In this document: one piece after another, positions 1 to 47,176 of the stretch
How the letters are laid out: the number at the start of each line of letters is the position of its first letter
How positions within the stretch are numbered: the stretch's first letter is position 1
Origin: Myotis daubentonii
Lineage: Eukaryota > Chordata > Mammalia > Chiroptera > Vespertilionidae
Direction of reading: 5' to 3'
Assembly (NCBI RefSeq): GCF_963259705.1
Contig: NC_081844.1
Span: 19,019,715 to 19,083,714, forward strand
DNA: 64,000 nucleotides
Program-made: the position numbers and the translations under genes
Notes under the pieces: model-generated
Seen by the model: only the letters and a program-made list of their open reading frames with translations
Databases searched by the model: none
Told to the model about the DNA's origin: nothing

Positions 1-60
1 ACCAAAAAAATGAGTTTGCGTGTCACCTCGGACACGCGTGTCATAGGTTCTCCATCACTG
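1..60. mobile_element. End of a SPIN-like hAT DNA transposon
   Basis: The first 60 bases end in GGTTCTCCATCACTG and contain an inverted pair of ACACGCGTGTCA-like words. I recall this as the terminal region of SPIN, a hAT family spread by horizontal transfer into bats and other tetrapods. The terminus abuts the octamer ccctatcc, which belongs to a Ves SINE head, so the element probably inserted into the SINE with an 8-bp target duplication. The other end lies off the left edge, so the duplication cannot be confirmed. Confidence 0.7.
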
Positions 61-93
61 CCCTATCCACTGAGCCAAACCAGCCAGGGCCAG
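61..93 (-). mobile_element. Ves SINE head fragment (tRNA-related end)
   Basis: The stretch reads as the reverse complement of the Ves SINE 5' head (GCCCTGGCTGGTTTGGCTCA). It is cut on its left by the SPIN-like element, which probably split an older SINE. Confidence 0.7.
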
Positions 94-841
94 ACAGGGG
101 GCTTGAGTTCTGGCTCTGGCTCTCTGTGATCCTGGGCGTGTTCCCCTCTCCAAAACAGACTGATTGTTTTGGGCATCGGGGATACGGTCTGCTGGGAGAA
201 GTTGCTGTCCCGGGAGAGCTCATTAATACATGATGTGTCTGGTGGAATCTGAGCTGAGCTGTGACTCCTGGCATGAGCAGAGGTGGCAGCTAAGCTGGGG
301 AAAGGAGGCAACTCAGCATCCACCACTGCCCAGCGGGGATGTGCCAGGGCCCAGCCTCCCCGCCATGCCATGTTGCTGGTAGCCTTTAAAAGGACATGGA
401 TGTAGAAGTCACTTTTTTATTCTTTTTCCACTTGCTGCTGAGCACTCCGTGTCCCAGCACGCCTGGCTGGAGGTTGGTATTGTTTCTCGGCACCTGGACA
501 GCCTCACTGGGCACAGGGATTCACGGAGTGGTGGCTGGCCGGCTGCAGGAGTCGGCGATGGTGTGGTCCTTCTCTCCTGTGGCTTCCCCAGAGATGGGGG
601 AGAAGGCACTTCATAGCTCCGTGGCCCCTGGGAGCCTCCGTGGACAGTGGGCAGGTGAGGGTGCGCCTGAGAGAATGGTTCCGCTGGGGTCAATTCTGAG
701 CCTCCATCCTGTGGCACCTCAGACGTGGGAGGCCTCAGTGCTGTGTCTCGGCCCTCCTGGGTCCCGTGGCTTCCCTCCTATAGCTCTGTGCCTCTGCTGG
801 CTGGTGGCCACAACACTCTGGGTCCATGCTCTCTTAAAACC

Positions 842-1010
842 ATGGTCCCTCATGGCTCTAGGATCCCACAGTTCTGTGACTTTAGCACTGTGGGGTCCCG
901 TGATCCCAGGATCCACAGTTCTGTGACCTTAGTATGCTGTGGTCCCATGGCCCTAGAGTCCCACAGTTCTGTGGCTTTGGCACTCTGTGGTCCCACGGCT
1001 CCATAAACCC
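842..1010. repeat. Degenerate minisatellite, about 48-bp unit
   Basis: The word CACAGTTCTGTG recurs at about 867, 914 and 962, with flanks that align (ggatcccacag, gaccttag, ctgtggtccca). This gives three to four diverged copies with a 47-48 bp period. Weaker related copies may extend left to about 720. Confidence 0.7.
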
Positions 1011-1247
1011 ACGATGTCATGGCTCTGTCATTTCTTAGTTCCTTGTCTCCTTGTTCTGTGGTCTTATGGCTCTTGGATTCTCTGGAACTCCTTGGCTCTA
1101 GTAATTATCCAACCCAGTGGGAAACAGTCAGGAAGATTCAACAGATGCGTGCCTACTGTGTGCTTTGCCTTCCTTCATTTCCTTACTCCTCACAGTGACC
1201 TCTGAATGGAGTTGCCACATAGCCAGAGAGGATCCTGGGGAGAGTCC

Positions 1248-1605
1248 AGTTATCCATCTAATCTACCCACTGACCTACCTATCCACTCACTTTTCCAATC
1301 ATCTGCTTACCCATCTGTCTGTCCATCCATCCACCCATCCAGCCATCCCATCTATCTAACCATTATCCATCCATCCATCCTTCATTCATTCATCCATCTA
1401 TTCATTCATCCTCTCATCATCCATCCATCCATCCATCCATCCATCCATCCATCCATGTTCATACACCCATCCATTCATCCATCCACACATCCACCTACTC
1501 ACCTGTCCATTCACTCATCTATCCACTCATCCACTCATCTATTCACCTATCATCCAACCATTTTCACCCACCTATACATCCAATCCATCATTCCTTTATT
1601 CCATC
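1248..1605. repeat. (CCAT)n microsatellite, imperfect
   Basis: The region is dominated by CCAT/ATCC tetramers with interruptions; the purest run is near 1420-1455. It keeps a long Ser/His/Pro/Ile-rich frame open on the + strand, which is an artefact of the tetramer. Confidence 0.95.
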
Positions 1606-3229
1606 ATGTGTGCATGATGCTGGAGGCATGGTGGGGAACAAGATGGTGGGGCTCATTTAACATACCCACATACCCCATGTGACCCAGCAGTGCCACACAA
1701 TACGCTCAAGCTGTGTAGAGGATGCTGAGGGCACTTTGGAGGCGAGAAGAGGACACTAACACAGCTAAAATGAGAAGAAATTAGCCATGTTAAAGGGGAT
1801 GATGCACCAGGGAGCAGCCACAGCCTAGGCAAAGGGGCCAGAAAGCAGAAAGAGATGGGCCTAGAGATGCCTGTGGAACCCAACCATGGCTCTCAGCTCA
1901 CAGCTCTCTGTCCCTGCACAGGGCTCTCATCCCACATCCTCCCTGTGGCCCCACCCTCTTACCCCTCCAGAGCCCCTCTGCTCCAGCTGTACCTACCTTC
2001 TCATTGAACACATCAGGCACATCTTACCATGGCCTTGGCCCCTGCTGTGCCCCTTGCCTGGGGTGCTCCTGGTTAACTGGAACCACTCACCTGTACAGGT
2101 CCTGGTACCAACGTCCCCGCTGCAGAGGGGCCTCCCTAACCCCTGGGCTCCTTCTTCCAACCCAGCTGGCCCTACTTCTGTGCAGCCCGACGTCAGCGTA
2201 CCGTGTGGCACTGCTGGGTTACACGTGAGTGTCCATGGAGCCTGAGCGCACGTGTCAGCCTTCGAAGCCACCCACCACGGAACTGAAAGGCCAAGACCGC
2301 CTCCACCCTGCTCACTGTGGGAAGGGGTCAACGTCTGTCCAGTGAATGAAGTTATTAATTTCATCCCACTGAACGATAATCACTTATTTGTTACCTACTG
2401 TGTGCCAGTCTTCCCACTTTGGGGCTGAGGCTCCTCCCTACCTGGTAGCTCCCTCCCCTACCGGCCCATGCCCCAGCCAGGCCCCTGCCCGCCAGGCAAC
2501 TGATGGGTAAACACACCCCACCCTCAGCTCCATTCATCCATCACTGGGCTGAACAAGGGCCTCCTGTTAATGAGCTGGGATGGAAGCCGGAGAGAGACTG
2601 GAGGAGGTAGGCTCTGTCCACAAACCCACCATCTCCAGACAGAGCCCCAGAAACCTGGGGGGAGGGGGACTCTCTTCCTGTGACGAGGCTAGGTGCCTTC
2701 ATGAGGAGGGGAGGGGCTGTGTGACTTCCCTCTCTGAGCATCCAGGGCCAAAATTGAGAGGACATGGGACAAACCTGCCTTGCTAAGCCTCAGTTTGCTC
2801 ATCTGGAGAGTGGGGATGTTACCAACTGAGGGCTCATCACTTTCTAAGGACTAATTTACCGTAAGAGGTGGAGCTCTTACGGTCTCCATTTTCACCTTGG
2901 TTTTAACTGCTACTGTGTAAAAATCTTTAGACATTTCCATCTTTCAGTTCATTAGACAGAGAGAGAGCGGGAACGAGGGAGAGAACAACAGTTCTACAGT
3001 TAGCCCTGCAGGCAGTCTCTCTCCCGGTAGCACAGACATAGAGCAGGGTGGTCCTTGCCCTGCCACAGTTATCCTTGGAAAACAGTGAAGCTATGGCTGT
3101 GCAAAATTGTTCTTAGAAATCAGTATCCATTGAAGGTTGCATCATTAAATTTCAGTGGGTTTCCTGTTTCTAAAGTTTTTTCTCTCCTGTAGCAACTTTG
3201 CTTGCTAACCTTGAGAAGAAAAAAATTAC

Positions 3230-3462
3230 AATATAATAAACTTTTTAAAAAATATATATTTTATTGAATTTTTTACAGAGCGGAAGGGAAAGGATAGAGA
3301 GTTAGAAACATCGATCAGCTGCCTCCTGCACACCCCCTACTGGGGATGTGCCCGCAACCAACGTACATGCCCTTGACCGGGATCGAACCCAGGACCCTTC
3401 AGTCCACAGGCCGACGCTCTCTCCGCTGAGCCAAACAGGTCAGGGCAATATAATAAACTTTT
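3230..3462 (-). mobile_element. Ves SINE with 16-bp target duplications
   Basis: This is a full Ves SINE in reverse orientation (element about 3246-3446). Its left end is the A/T-rich tail and its right end the tRNA-like head (reverse complement of GCTCAGCGGAGAGAG and a B-box-like GGGTTCGATCCC). It is flanked by perfect direct repeats AATATAATAAACTTTT at 3230-3245 and 3447-3462, the mark of LINE-driven insertion. Confidence 0.93.
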
Positions 3463-3474
3463 GAAGGTGGTCTT

Positions 3475-3476
<2 letters not shown>

Positions 3477-3544
<68 letters not shown>
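3477..3544. repeat. (AG)n microsatellite
   Basis: A run of roughly 33 AG dinucleotides lies just right of the SINE. It encodes spurious Glu-Arg or Leu-Ser repeats. Confidence 0.97.
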
Positions 3545-3549
<5 letters not shown>

Positions 3550-3555
3550 CATAAG

Positions 3556-3625
3556 GAAGAAACTGAGACACAGAGAAGTTAAGCAACTTGCCTCAGGTCA
3601 CACAGCAGAGCTGGAATATGAAACT
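3556..3625. mobile_element. MIR-like ancient SINE fragment
   Basis: The stretch contains aactgagacacagagaag followed by taagcaacttgcctcaggtc, which resembles the MIR consensus. Similar MIR-like words occur near 4640-4680 and 5848-5903. Confidence 0.5.
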
Positions 3626-5845
3626 CAGGGCCCAAATACCAAGACCTTCATCGCTGTGCTCTGCTGCCTCCCACGCGGACTGATGACCGATGACCAGTTC
3701 CTTGCCTCCTGGGGCTGCAGAGGGTGGGATGAGGAGGACAGAAAGAGAAAACCCATGAAAGTGGTTGGCAAGGTTTTGAGTGTTTGGTACTTACAAAATA
3801 AAACTGTAGGCATTATATTTATTGTTATCTTCTCCTTTATCATCATCTTTCAGGAAGCCCGGGACGGAATGGGGACAGGGCTGGGGCAAATGGAGGTGGG
3901 AGAAGGCAGAGCTTGCTGAAGGTCACAGAGCAAGTCAGGATGGGTCTATCAGGCTCCAGTGCCCACACGGCCCCCTGTCCGCCTGCCCCCTGCCACTTGG
4001 TCCTTCGGAAGAGATGGGTCCAGTGGGGCCATCAGAGGCAGGCTGGGTCAGGCTCCTCAACTGTGGCCTCCCTCTTGGCCCTGATGAATTCCCCAGACCC
4101 TGGGCCTGTGGCCAGGCCCGCCCAGGACAGGGCGGCTGCCTTCCCGACATATTTTCCCTCTGGATTCACCAAAGGAGGCAGCTGGGCAAGCTGGGGGCGC
4201 CCACATGTCTCCTGGCCCAAAAGGCTTCTGCCAGGAGGGGCCCCAGGAGCCCCATCACAAGGCCCCAGCCCCTCAGCCCCAGCCTGGCCAGGCTCCCAGA
4301 TCCGCTAGTGTGGTGGGAAAGGGAGCTGGCTGGGGTACCAGCCAAACGCTCAGGCCAGGAGCTACCAGGCAGAGGGACCTGGGCCAGCATTTCTCATCTG
4401 GATTCTGTGGCCAAGGGCAAGGAGGGGGGTGTGAAGGCCTTAGAGGTCCCGCCTTCCCCAGTGCTAATCCTGGCTGTGTGACCTTGAGGTCTCATCTCCT
4501 CTCCCAGGAAAATGTGAATAAAAGCTCTCTAAGGTGTAAGTGACATCGTGTGTAATTAATTCCCTTATTGTATAAGGAGGTGACACTAGAGCCAGATGTT
4601 GCACATGGATTTGCTCATTCAATCCTCTCAACAAGGATCACCCTCATTTTATAGGTAAGGAAACAGGCACAGACAGGTCAGATCACTAAATCCCCCAGCC
4701 TCCCCTCTCTATATCAGCCCCCAGCCTCCTAAGGAGTCCCCAGAACTAAACACAGTCCCCAGGGTCAGGCCACCTCAATGTTCTCCGCCAGGAATACTCT
4801 GCCACAGGTCCCAGAGGGCTGTCCCACAAGCACCAGCCTCTGAGCACTGTCCAAGAAGAGCAAGGAGGACTTCCTGGAGGAGGGGGCATCAGAGCCAGGA
4901 CTCAAAGGACAGAGAAAGGTATTTCGAGTGGCAGGGAACAGCAGGCACAAAGGCTGGGAAATGAAGAGGAAGGGGACACTACTAGAAAGTGTATTTTAGG
5001 GCTGGTGGGGCCCAGGAGGCAAGAGTATGAAACCAGAATGCCCATCTCTGGTCCTCTGTTGTCTGATATGCAGACAGGGACATCTTCAGAGACTCTGCCT
5101 GAGTTGTTCCCTCTGCCTGAAGTGCCCTTCCCCATTTCTTCCCATGGCCCCAACAAGGCCACGTGTGTTCAAGCCTCAGCCTCGTGCCAAGCCTGTGGCA
5201 GGAGCCTGGGTTCCATGTGCCCTTGTCCCAGCTGCATGAGGCACACGCATGCCTGCCGGCCCTGCTGGAGCCGTGGTTTTCCCAAGAATTCCAGCACCAG
5301 CCCAGAGTGGCCCCCAGGTGAGCCAGATGCCAAGAAAAACAGGAGGTGAGCTCATGGCAGGCAGAGGCAAGGCGGGTGTTTCACTGGAATTGCCCAGGCT
5401 GGGGCCAGCTGTTCCCCTCCAGGCCTACCCCTCCTCACTCACCCTCTGTGAGTCCCCATTGCCTTCGGAACACAGCCTGAGCCCCACACTACTGGCACTG
5501 CTTTCTCTTGAGCCCCAAGATCTCTCCACCCTGCGATCAGCCTGTCCATCACGCTCATTTCTGCCTCAGCGGCTTTGTGTATGATGTTCCTCTATCTGGA
5601 ATGCTTTCCTATCACTTCCTTGCCTGGCAGTGTCCCCCTCATTTTCCGGGTCCTTGTTTGGTGTTCCCTTCTCCTTTGGGGAGCCAGCCCAGACGCCTCC
5701 CACCTCAGGCTGGGTCAGGCTCCCTGTGGAGCTCCTGCATCATAGTCCTGGCCCCTTTGGATGATTACGTAGCTGCCTCCCACCAGCCTGGGCTACCCAT
5801 GAGGGAGAGGCCGGGGCTGGCTTGTTCACCCAGTATCCCCAGCAT

Positions 5846-5905
5846 CTAGCACAGGACATGACACACAGTAGGTGCTCAGTGCAAACTCGTGGGATAAATG
5901 AATGT
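5846..5905. mobile_element. MIR-like ancient SINE fragment
   Basis: The words agcacaggacatgacacaca, gtaggtgctcagt and ataaatgaatg match the MIR core in order. Confidence 0.55.
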
Positions 5906-6825
5906 GCCGGAAATTCCCCCACCTGCAAGCTCCATGTGCTCCCCTCTGCCAGAATGGTCTTCACCTTTTCCCTCTGCTGATCTGAGTCCACTCTTTCCTT
6001 TAGGTTTCCTTGCCATCTCCTCCAGGAAGCCCTCATTGATTTCTCCACAGCCTCTCAGGAGAACAGATCTGGCTATGCCCCTACCCTGGCGTCACCCTCC
6101 CCTTGCCGTGGTATTAAGCTAGTCACTTCCACCTTTTGGGCTTCAGTTTCCCCACCCTTAGAATAGAGGCTGTACGCCTCTGGAGGGTAGTCGCAAAGGG
6201 TAGGGACGGAGAGGGTTAACTCCAGAAAACTGAGGTGTTTTGCAGCTCATGAGTGTGGCTGGGCTGAGAAGGATGATTTTCCTGATTAGCAGTAATTTTT
6301 ATTTTTATTACAGGCTGTTCCCACAGCAACTGGAGCAGAGCTCTGGAAGGTATGGTGAGGTCTTGACAAACAGAAGTCTGGGCCCCCCTCAGACTTCCAG
6401 CTGGAGCCCTTCAGTTTGTACACCCCTCCCCCGGGGCGAAAAGGACACACCCACAGCCAATTGCACAGACTAGGAAACTGAGTGGCCTCCCGCTGCTGGG
6501 CCCCCAGGCTGCCCCCACCGAGCACCCACCAGGCAGAGAACCCCAGAGAGGGGAAACCAGACACCAGACACGGTGAGGGGCGTTAACTGCAGCTCTCTGG
6601 GGTCAGGCCCAGGAGCATGCCTCGGAAGACGGGGTTAGGCAGAACGAGGGTCCCTGCTTTCACTTGGCCCCTCATTTTCCTGTAATAATAATGGTCATTA
6701 ACAGTGACGCTTATTTCCACCATTGTGTAGGGGGAAACAGAGGCACAGAGACCTCACTTGCCCCGTTTTGAAGCAAGTGAGGAGGGAGGGAGTGAAGGGT
6801 GAGCCAGCCTGACCCAAAGCAGGGA

Positions 6826-6858
6826 GGGAGGTGGAGGTGGAGGTGGAGGTGGAGGTGG
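6826..6858. repeat. (GGAGGT)n hexamer array
   Basis: About five copies of GGAGGT/GGTGGA lie 350 bp upstream of the COMP start. Runs of GG could form a two-tier G-quadruplex on the + strand (inference). Confidence 0.8.
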
Positions 6859-7152
6859 GTCTTAACCTTTAGCCACCCTTGACTGTTTCCCCAAGTGTGA
6901 GTTGAGGGGGCTGCCCCGGGCTTGGCATACAGCAGGCACTGAATAAGCAAGTGAATGGGAGGGCTGGAGGGTGGTCCCACCTGCCTCTCCACCCCACTGA
7001 CCCCTGCACCGGCCCCCTATGACTCAGTTTCCCCACTAGGTCCATGCCGGGCGGGGCCTTGAACGCCAAGGCCAGAACTGGCTGTTTACCTTGCGGCTGG
7101 ACGCTGGGCAGGGCGGTGGTGGGCCGTCCCTGGGGCCGGCCTCGCCGCTGGG

Positions 7153-7159
7153 ATAAATA
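7153..7159 (+). promoter_or_regulatory. COMP: COMP core promoter, TATA-like ATAAATA
   Basis: ATAAATA sits 60-66 bases before the COMP start codon in a GC-rich setting with GC-box-like words (gcggggcc near 7051, gggcgg near 7176). A TATA box here predicts transcription start near 7180-7185 and a 5' UTR of about 35-40 nt, consistent with the short leader I recall for human COMP. The start site was not measured. Confidence 0.65.
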
Positions 7160-7218
7160 GGCCCCGCCGGCCGGGTGGGCGGCAGAGAGAAGCCGAAGCC
7201 CAGCTCCCCTTCGCTGCC

Positions 7219-14605
<7,387 letters not shown>

Positions 14606-14703
14606 GGATGGGTGGGGACCTGCCATTAGATGACGGCCACCCTCAGGCCTGGAGCACTGAGGGGCAGCCAACCTTGGGGGAGGGAAGAGATCAGAGAGGA
14701 CAA

Positions 14704-14709
14704 AATAAA
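14704..14709 (+). terminator. COMP: COMP polyadenylation signal AATAAA
   Basis: A canonical AATAAA lies about 100 bases after the stop, followed by a GT-rich stretch (gtgtgtgcgg, ggtggctgtgg) suited to the downstream element. Cleavage is expected near 14720-14730. Confidence 0.9.
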
Positions 14710-14729
14710 GTGTGTGCGGCAGGATGGTG

Positions 14730-15040
14730 GCTGTGGTCTCTGCTTTGGGGAGATGGTGGAGTCTGGCCTTACTGCCGACTTCCGTCCGAACTAACTAGCA
14801 GTGTCCAGTTGCTGCAGCTCTCCCACCCCTGAAGTCTCTGCTCCAGGATCCTGGGGGATAAGCTGCTCCCCTTCCAGGACACACGTCCAAGTAGCTGGCT
14901 AGTAGGGCGAGGTTGTGAGGGGCGCACATCTGTGTGTCCATATATTCATGTGTGTGTGTGGTTCCCACCAGGTGTACCTGTGACACACATATTTCATCTC
15001 TGGGTTGGAGAATGGGGGCAGGAAAAAAGGGGAGGAGGCA
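14730..15040. other. Short gap between convergent COMP and CRTC1 3' ends
   Basis: About 0.3 kb separates the predicted cleavage sites of the two convergent genes. It holds short TG-rich runs near 14930-14960 and no open frame of note. Confidence 0.7.
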
Positions 15041-15059
15041 GAGACGAAAACATTGGGTT

Positions 15060-15065
15060 TTTATT
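15060..15065 (-). terminator. CRTC1: CRTC1 distal polyadenylation signal
   Basis: AATAAA on the - strand lies in an AT-rich patch (taatgaaacctaataaaaac) inside GC-rich surroundings, and is the last such signal before the COMP 3' end. Confidence 0.7.
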
Positions 15066-18000
15066 AGGTTTCATTACAAAGGATGCAAAGGTACAAAGAC
15101 AAAAGCGTCCACGCCAGAGGACAGGCAGGGGCTGGCCGAGTGCGCCCTGAGCCGCCCGCCCCAGCCCGCCACGGGCACCCACACGCACGGCCCATGGGAC
15201 ATCCACAGCAGAGTGTACATGCTGGGGTGGGGTGGGGGGCAGAGCCAGCCTGGGGACCGAGGGACACAGGTGGGGCAGGGCTCAGACCGATGAGTTTGCA
15301 TATATTAGAAGTGCCACCCAGCCCCCTTGGGGGCAATTTCCTGGGGGGACACATTAGGGGGCAATGGACTTTGGCTGCCAAAGGCCTCCCTCCCAGGGCC
15401 CGGTGGGGAAGGCCATGGCAGTGTCCCCTTGTCCGAGTGGGCAAGAGGTCAGAAGTGACAGACTGGGCATCAATTGCCCCCAAATTCCAGAACCTGGCTC
15501 CTTGGGATGAGGTGCTGGGAACTGGCCAGGAGGCTGGAAGGAAGAGGGAGCCATCTGCAGCCAGCATTACCCTGACATACAACCCTTGCCCTTCACCCCG
15601 ATTGGGAAGGGCCCTGAGACCCAGGGGTCTGAGCCAGTAACAGGAGGGAATCTGAGGCCCAGTTCCCAAGGGTCTTGCAGCTGCTCTCCATGCCCTCAGG
15701 AATCCCCCAGCACCCAGCCCTGGGGGTGCAGGTCACCTTACCTCCCTCTCCTGGGGAGTGCCCAGTTGCCTGTGGCACGAGGGTAACGAAAGGCCTGAAG
15801 GAATGTCACAGGGGCCCCCTGACTACATATGGGGGTCATACATACTGTGAGACCCCCAGGAGGTGGGAGACCAAAAAGAATGGGGACAGAAACAGACCCA
15901 GCTGCACACTTACTCCAGGTGAGCCTCCCAGAGTGGGTGAGGCACTAAGTCCTCCCGCAGCTCTGCAGGCCACATGAGGCGGGCTCAGGTAGCCACAGAC
16001 CCCTCACCTGGAATGCCGCCTGCAGGAGTGATGGGCAGCATCAAGGTGCCCAGTACCATTGACCTGGGGCACCCCAAACCCAAGCTTTGGCCACAGCTTC
16101 GTCAGAACCCAGGGGCTGCTTTGTCAACCCCCTAGAGCTTCCGGAACCTCACATGGGGCTGGGGGTGCCTCCTGTGGAAAAGCAGAAAGTTGAGTCCAGT
16201 GGAGGGGGCACTGGAGGGATGTTTGGTTATGAACCAGCTTAGGGGCCCCATGGCTCCTTAGGGAAAGTTACTCATGGGCACTCATCAGGCCCAGGAACCT
16301 GACAGACAAGGTCCCCCGTACTGAACATCTGGCCCCAGCAGAATGCACGAATGGACATGGGGCCCCTGGCCCTCCACACAGCGCCTCATCTGACAGAGCT
16401 GACCTCACCCGCTCCACTGTGACACATGGGCCTCACAGCAGACCACCCCACTGGATGTCCTTCCAGGAGTTCGGCCAATGAAAATCAGGTCAAACACACG
16501 AACCACTCAGAACCCTCCTTTACCCTGAAAACCCATGAGCAGATAATAGGCCAGAGGGCCCAAAAGGCCAGCCCCCGCAAGGGGGTGGGGAGGCATCCCT
16601 GGGGAAAGGTCAAGAAGCACACAGCCCTGCCCTCGATAGCTGGTCCCAGAGACCCCTGTGGGGTGCTGGACCCACTTTAATTAGGGCCCCTTCTACTGTG
16701 GCTTGTCCCCACTGGGGAGCCTGGCCAACTTTTGAATACCATTGGCTGTGAATCCCCAAATTTTGCTGAGGGGTTGACCTGCCCCCTGAGCTCTCCACTG
16801 AGGGTCTCAAGCACCTCTGCCCCAAGAGACTGGCACTCACCCTTCCTGCCCAGAAGTGTCAAGGGGAGGGGGCTGCAGGACGCTCCAAACAGTGCTACCT
16901 GTCTTCCCCCTGTAAGGGCATGGAGGGGAGAGGTCAGCATGGGCACCTGTGATGGGGGATGTGATCCCGAGACCCTGTCTTCTCCTCCAGTCAGTCCTGG
17001 CTACAACCCTCTTCTCTGGAGAATATAGAGAGTCGCTAACTCCAGGATCCATCTCAGCCCATGAGCTACGTAGAGGAACAAACTCATTGCGCTGGGGACT
17101 TGGAGGGAAGAGGGTAAACTGAGGCAGATGCGGATAGGCCAGGCAGTTTGAGCTCCCAGAGGAAAGGTTTGCACAGCTGAGGAGGCTCAGCTAAAGCCAG
17201 GAGCACTAGGAAGAGGGCAGCCGGGGGACCTGGATGGCCTTTGAGCCCATGTGGGCTCAGTGTCCAGGCTTGAAGTCCAGTCTTGCCCCGCGCTTGTGAG
17301 TAGGACATGGGCGGTAGGTCTACATACAGAATATAGGCACAGGCCCGCCCTTCCTGGTGCAGCTTACCTAAAATCACAGTATTTTCACATCACAAGTCAA
17401 AAGACTGATTCCCTTAGGCTGTCTTGCCTCAGAAAGTCTTGGCAACTCAAGAATATTTAGTAGAGAAGTGATATTTAAGAAAAAAAACAAAACAAATTCC
17501 CTGTTGCAGACCCCAGGAGGCCTCCCAAGGCCCAGGAAGACGTGGAGATGCCTGACCACTGGCTCCTGGTGGGGCCCCCTCCGAGGATAGCTCTGCACCT
17601 ACACCTCTCATAGGCGGAGGATGCATGTTAATACAATGTTACCTGTGCTCCAGGCCATGGGCCTCTCCTGTCTGTCTGCACCTAGAACGGGTGCTGGACA
17701 GATGGGAAGCGTGGGCTGACAAGGCTCCCTCACTGGATCCCAAAGCCTTGTTTGAAAATTGCATCCAGGAAGGTTGCTTGTAATTATATTAAGGCCATTT
17801 TTTAAAAAGTTCTACATACAAGTCTAATGATAACCAAACTCTTCTATGTACATGTAGATGTTCTTTTTTTTTTTTCTTTTTTTTAAAAGTCCCCATCTCT
17901 GTCCCCAGTCCCTGCCACAGTAAAAGGATAGGCCCTGGACCTGGGCAGACTAACACTGGGCTCCTCCAGCCCAGACAATGGTGGCGGGGCCAAGTGACTG

Positions 18001-19266
18001 AGGGAGACCTTCTCACAAGTGTGGCTGCCCGGCTGCTTGGATACGTGCTAACAGCCTGGCCAAGAAGCAAAAAGGAAGGACGATTGCTGGGATCAAATCC
18101 AGCTCCCATTGAAAGGGCGCCCACAGCCTAGGCAGAAGGGTGGCCACTAACACCACAAAGAAATAACGCCAGGCGAAGTGTCAGCTCCACAGCATGTGGA
18201 GGAGCAAGTTGAGATGCAACTTGGGGCCTGAAACAGAGATTCCTAGTAAAGCTGCCAACAGAAAACAGAGCCCACCTGCCACCCCCTCGAAGGGCCTGGA
18301 GGGCAGAGGGATGGTCACCTCTGCCTATCAAGGCACTTTGAGAAGCGAGCACCTAGAGACCCACCACGAAAAGCTCGCTGCTCTTTGCCTCCAAACCCAG
18401 TCCTACCAGGAGGAGCAACAACAGAAGTGGCCAGCGGGATGAATGTCAGCTGGTTCTCAGGATGGGGGGAGAGACAACTTCATCCGGGGCGTCTGGGAAC
18501 AGAGGGGCCACAGCTGCTGCCAGCCTCAGGGTCTGGGACACACCAGCCCTGAGGACTGGCGGGCACCGCTAGGGCCAGGCAGAGCCAGGTCTTCTCCAGA
18601 CCCTTAATAAAAGCAGTGGCTCCTTCTCAGAAGTCTGCTACGTCGCCAGAGAAAAGGCACCTCCAGTCACCCAAGCTTCTGTCAGAGTCCTCGCCTGGCA
18701 CAACCTGTCCTCACTGGGCTGGGCAGCCACTCAACCTTCTGTTTTGAGATACCTTGAGGTGAAACTAATGAGGCTAGGGTCCCAGCTCAGATGGCAGACT
18801 GCTTCCAGTTAGCTTTAAAACATGTGTAATGGAGTATTTCAGGAATAAAAAGATGCTCTCAGGCAAGTATTGGCTTGAAGGAGTCAGCTACTTATCTACA
18901 GCCAAAGTGGAAATATAGACCAAAAGAAACAACAAAAAAAACACAACAAAAATGCCCTGGCCACCCCCTTCCCACACGTCTGTAAATAACAGTAACCGTG
19001 ACCACAGAACAGAGCAGGAAAGATGAAAACAAGTTCTAAACCCACCCCTCGAAATAACCCGACTCCACATTCGCTGTCTAGCAGGTCCTGCCACCCTGGC
19101 CAGCGGCTTCCTGACAGGCAGCCCCAGAGGGACCTGGTGGGGGGTAGGTGAGGCAGGAGGCTGGGAAGATCTAGCTGCTCTGTTTACATCTTTGTATCCA
19201 CACCCATGGGAAGGGTTCTAGCATTCTGTTTGCTCAGGAATAGAAAAGACAGCAATCAAAATAGTG

Positions 19267-19272
19267 TTTATT
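19267..19272 (-). terminator. CRTC1: CRTC1 proximal polyadenylation signal
   Basis: AATAAA on the - strand (gtgcaaaataaacactat) lies about 510 bases after the stop codon. It would yield the short 3' UTR form. Confidence 0.7.
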
Positions 19273-19777
19273 TTGCACTGGGTCTGTCCCACTCTCTGGC
19301 GTTCTCTCCCTTTTGTCGGGTGGGGATGGCTCTCTACCTAACCACAACCTGGGGGTGGCAGGTACAGGGTGGAGGGTAGGAACCAGGGATGAAGGAAGGC
19401 AGTGAGAGCTGGACAACAGTCGGAAATGCACATTGCCCACCACAGTGAGGAGCAGACCCCGTGCCCCCAGGCCTGTGGCCCCGCCCAACATGCTTTCTGC
19501 ATCTTACAGGGACTGATGGCTCATGGCCTGGGGTGAGAGGTGAAAGAGTGTGCACAGGGCGGAGTCCTAGAGGGCAACTCACAGCCTCCCAAGGGAGGTG
19601 AACAGCCGAGGGAGGGCGGGGGCGGGAGTGCTTGGCGGTATTGCAAGCTCAGAATCACAAGCTCGGCCGTTTGCAGGGACAGTGTGTGCAGTCCCTGGGC
19701 TCAGGGAGACTCCGTTGGGACCACTGACCGGCGGGGTGACGGAGCCGGGGCTGGGCAGCAGAGTGCTGGGTGTGCAC

Positions 19778-47176
<27,399 letters not shown>

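Larger units (their letters stand above)
94..7150. other. Intergenic region upstream of COMP
   Basis: No open frame with gene-like features was seen on either strand. In human the next gene upstream of COMP is UPF1, tens of kilobases away (known synteny), so no gene is expected here. Contents are a 48-bp minisatellite near 860-1010, a (CCAT)n tract, one SINE with perfect target duplications, an (AG)n tract, scattered MIR-like fragments and a GGAGGT hexamer array. The rest (about 1610-2930 and 3900-6800) looks like unique, moderately GC-rich DNA. Confidence 0.7.
15040..19777 (-). other. CRTC1: CRTC1 3' untranslated region (long form)
   Basis: The region runs from the CRTC1 stop codon to the distal poly(A) signal, about 4.7 kb, without recognised transposons. 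Two well-placed AATAAA signals (19267 and 15060, read on the - strand) and a possible ATTAAA at 16676-16681 suggest alternative polyadenylation with about 0.5 kb and 4.7 kb UTRs. The extent is inferred from signals only. Confidence 0.65.

Noticed and set aside
1206..1682. Open frame of 158 codons rich in Ser, His, Pro and Ile
   Set aside because: It is simply the (CCAT)n microsatellite translated.
3337..3919. Frames with Leu-Ser or Glu-Arg repeats
   Set aside because: They translate the (AG)n tract and an adjoining SINE.
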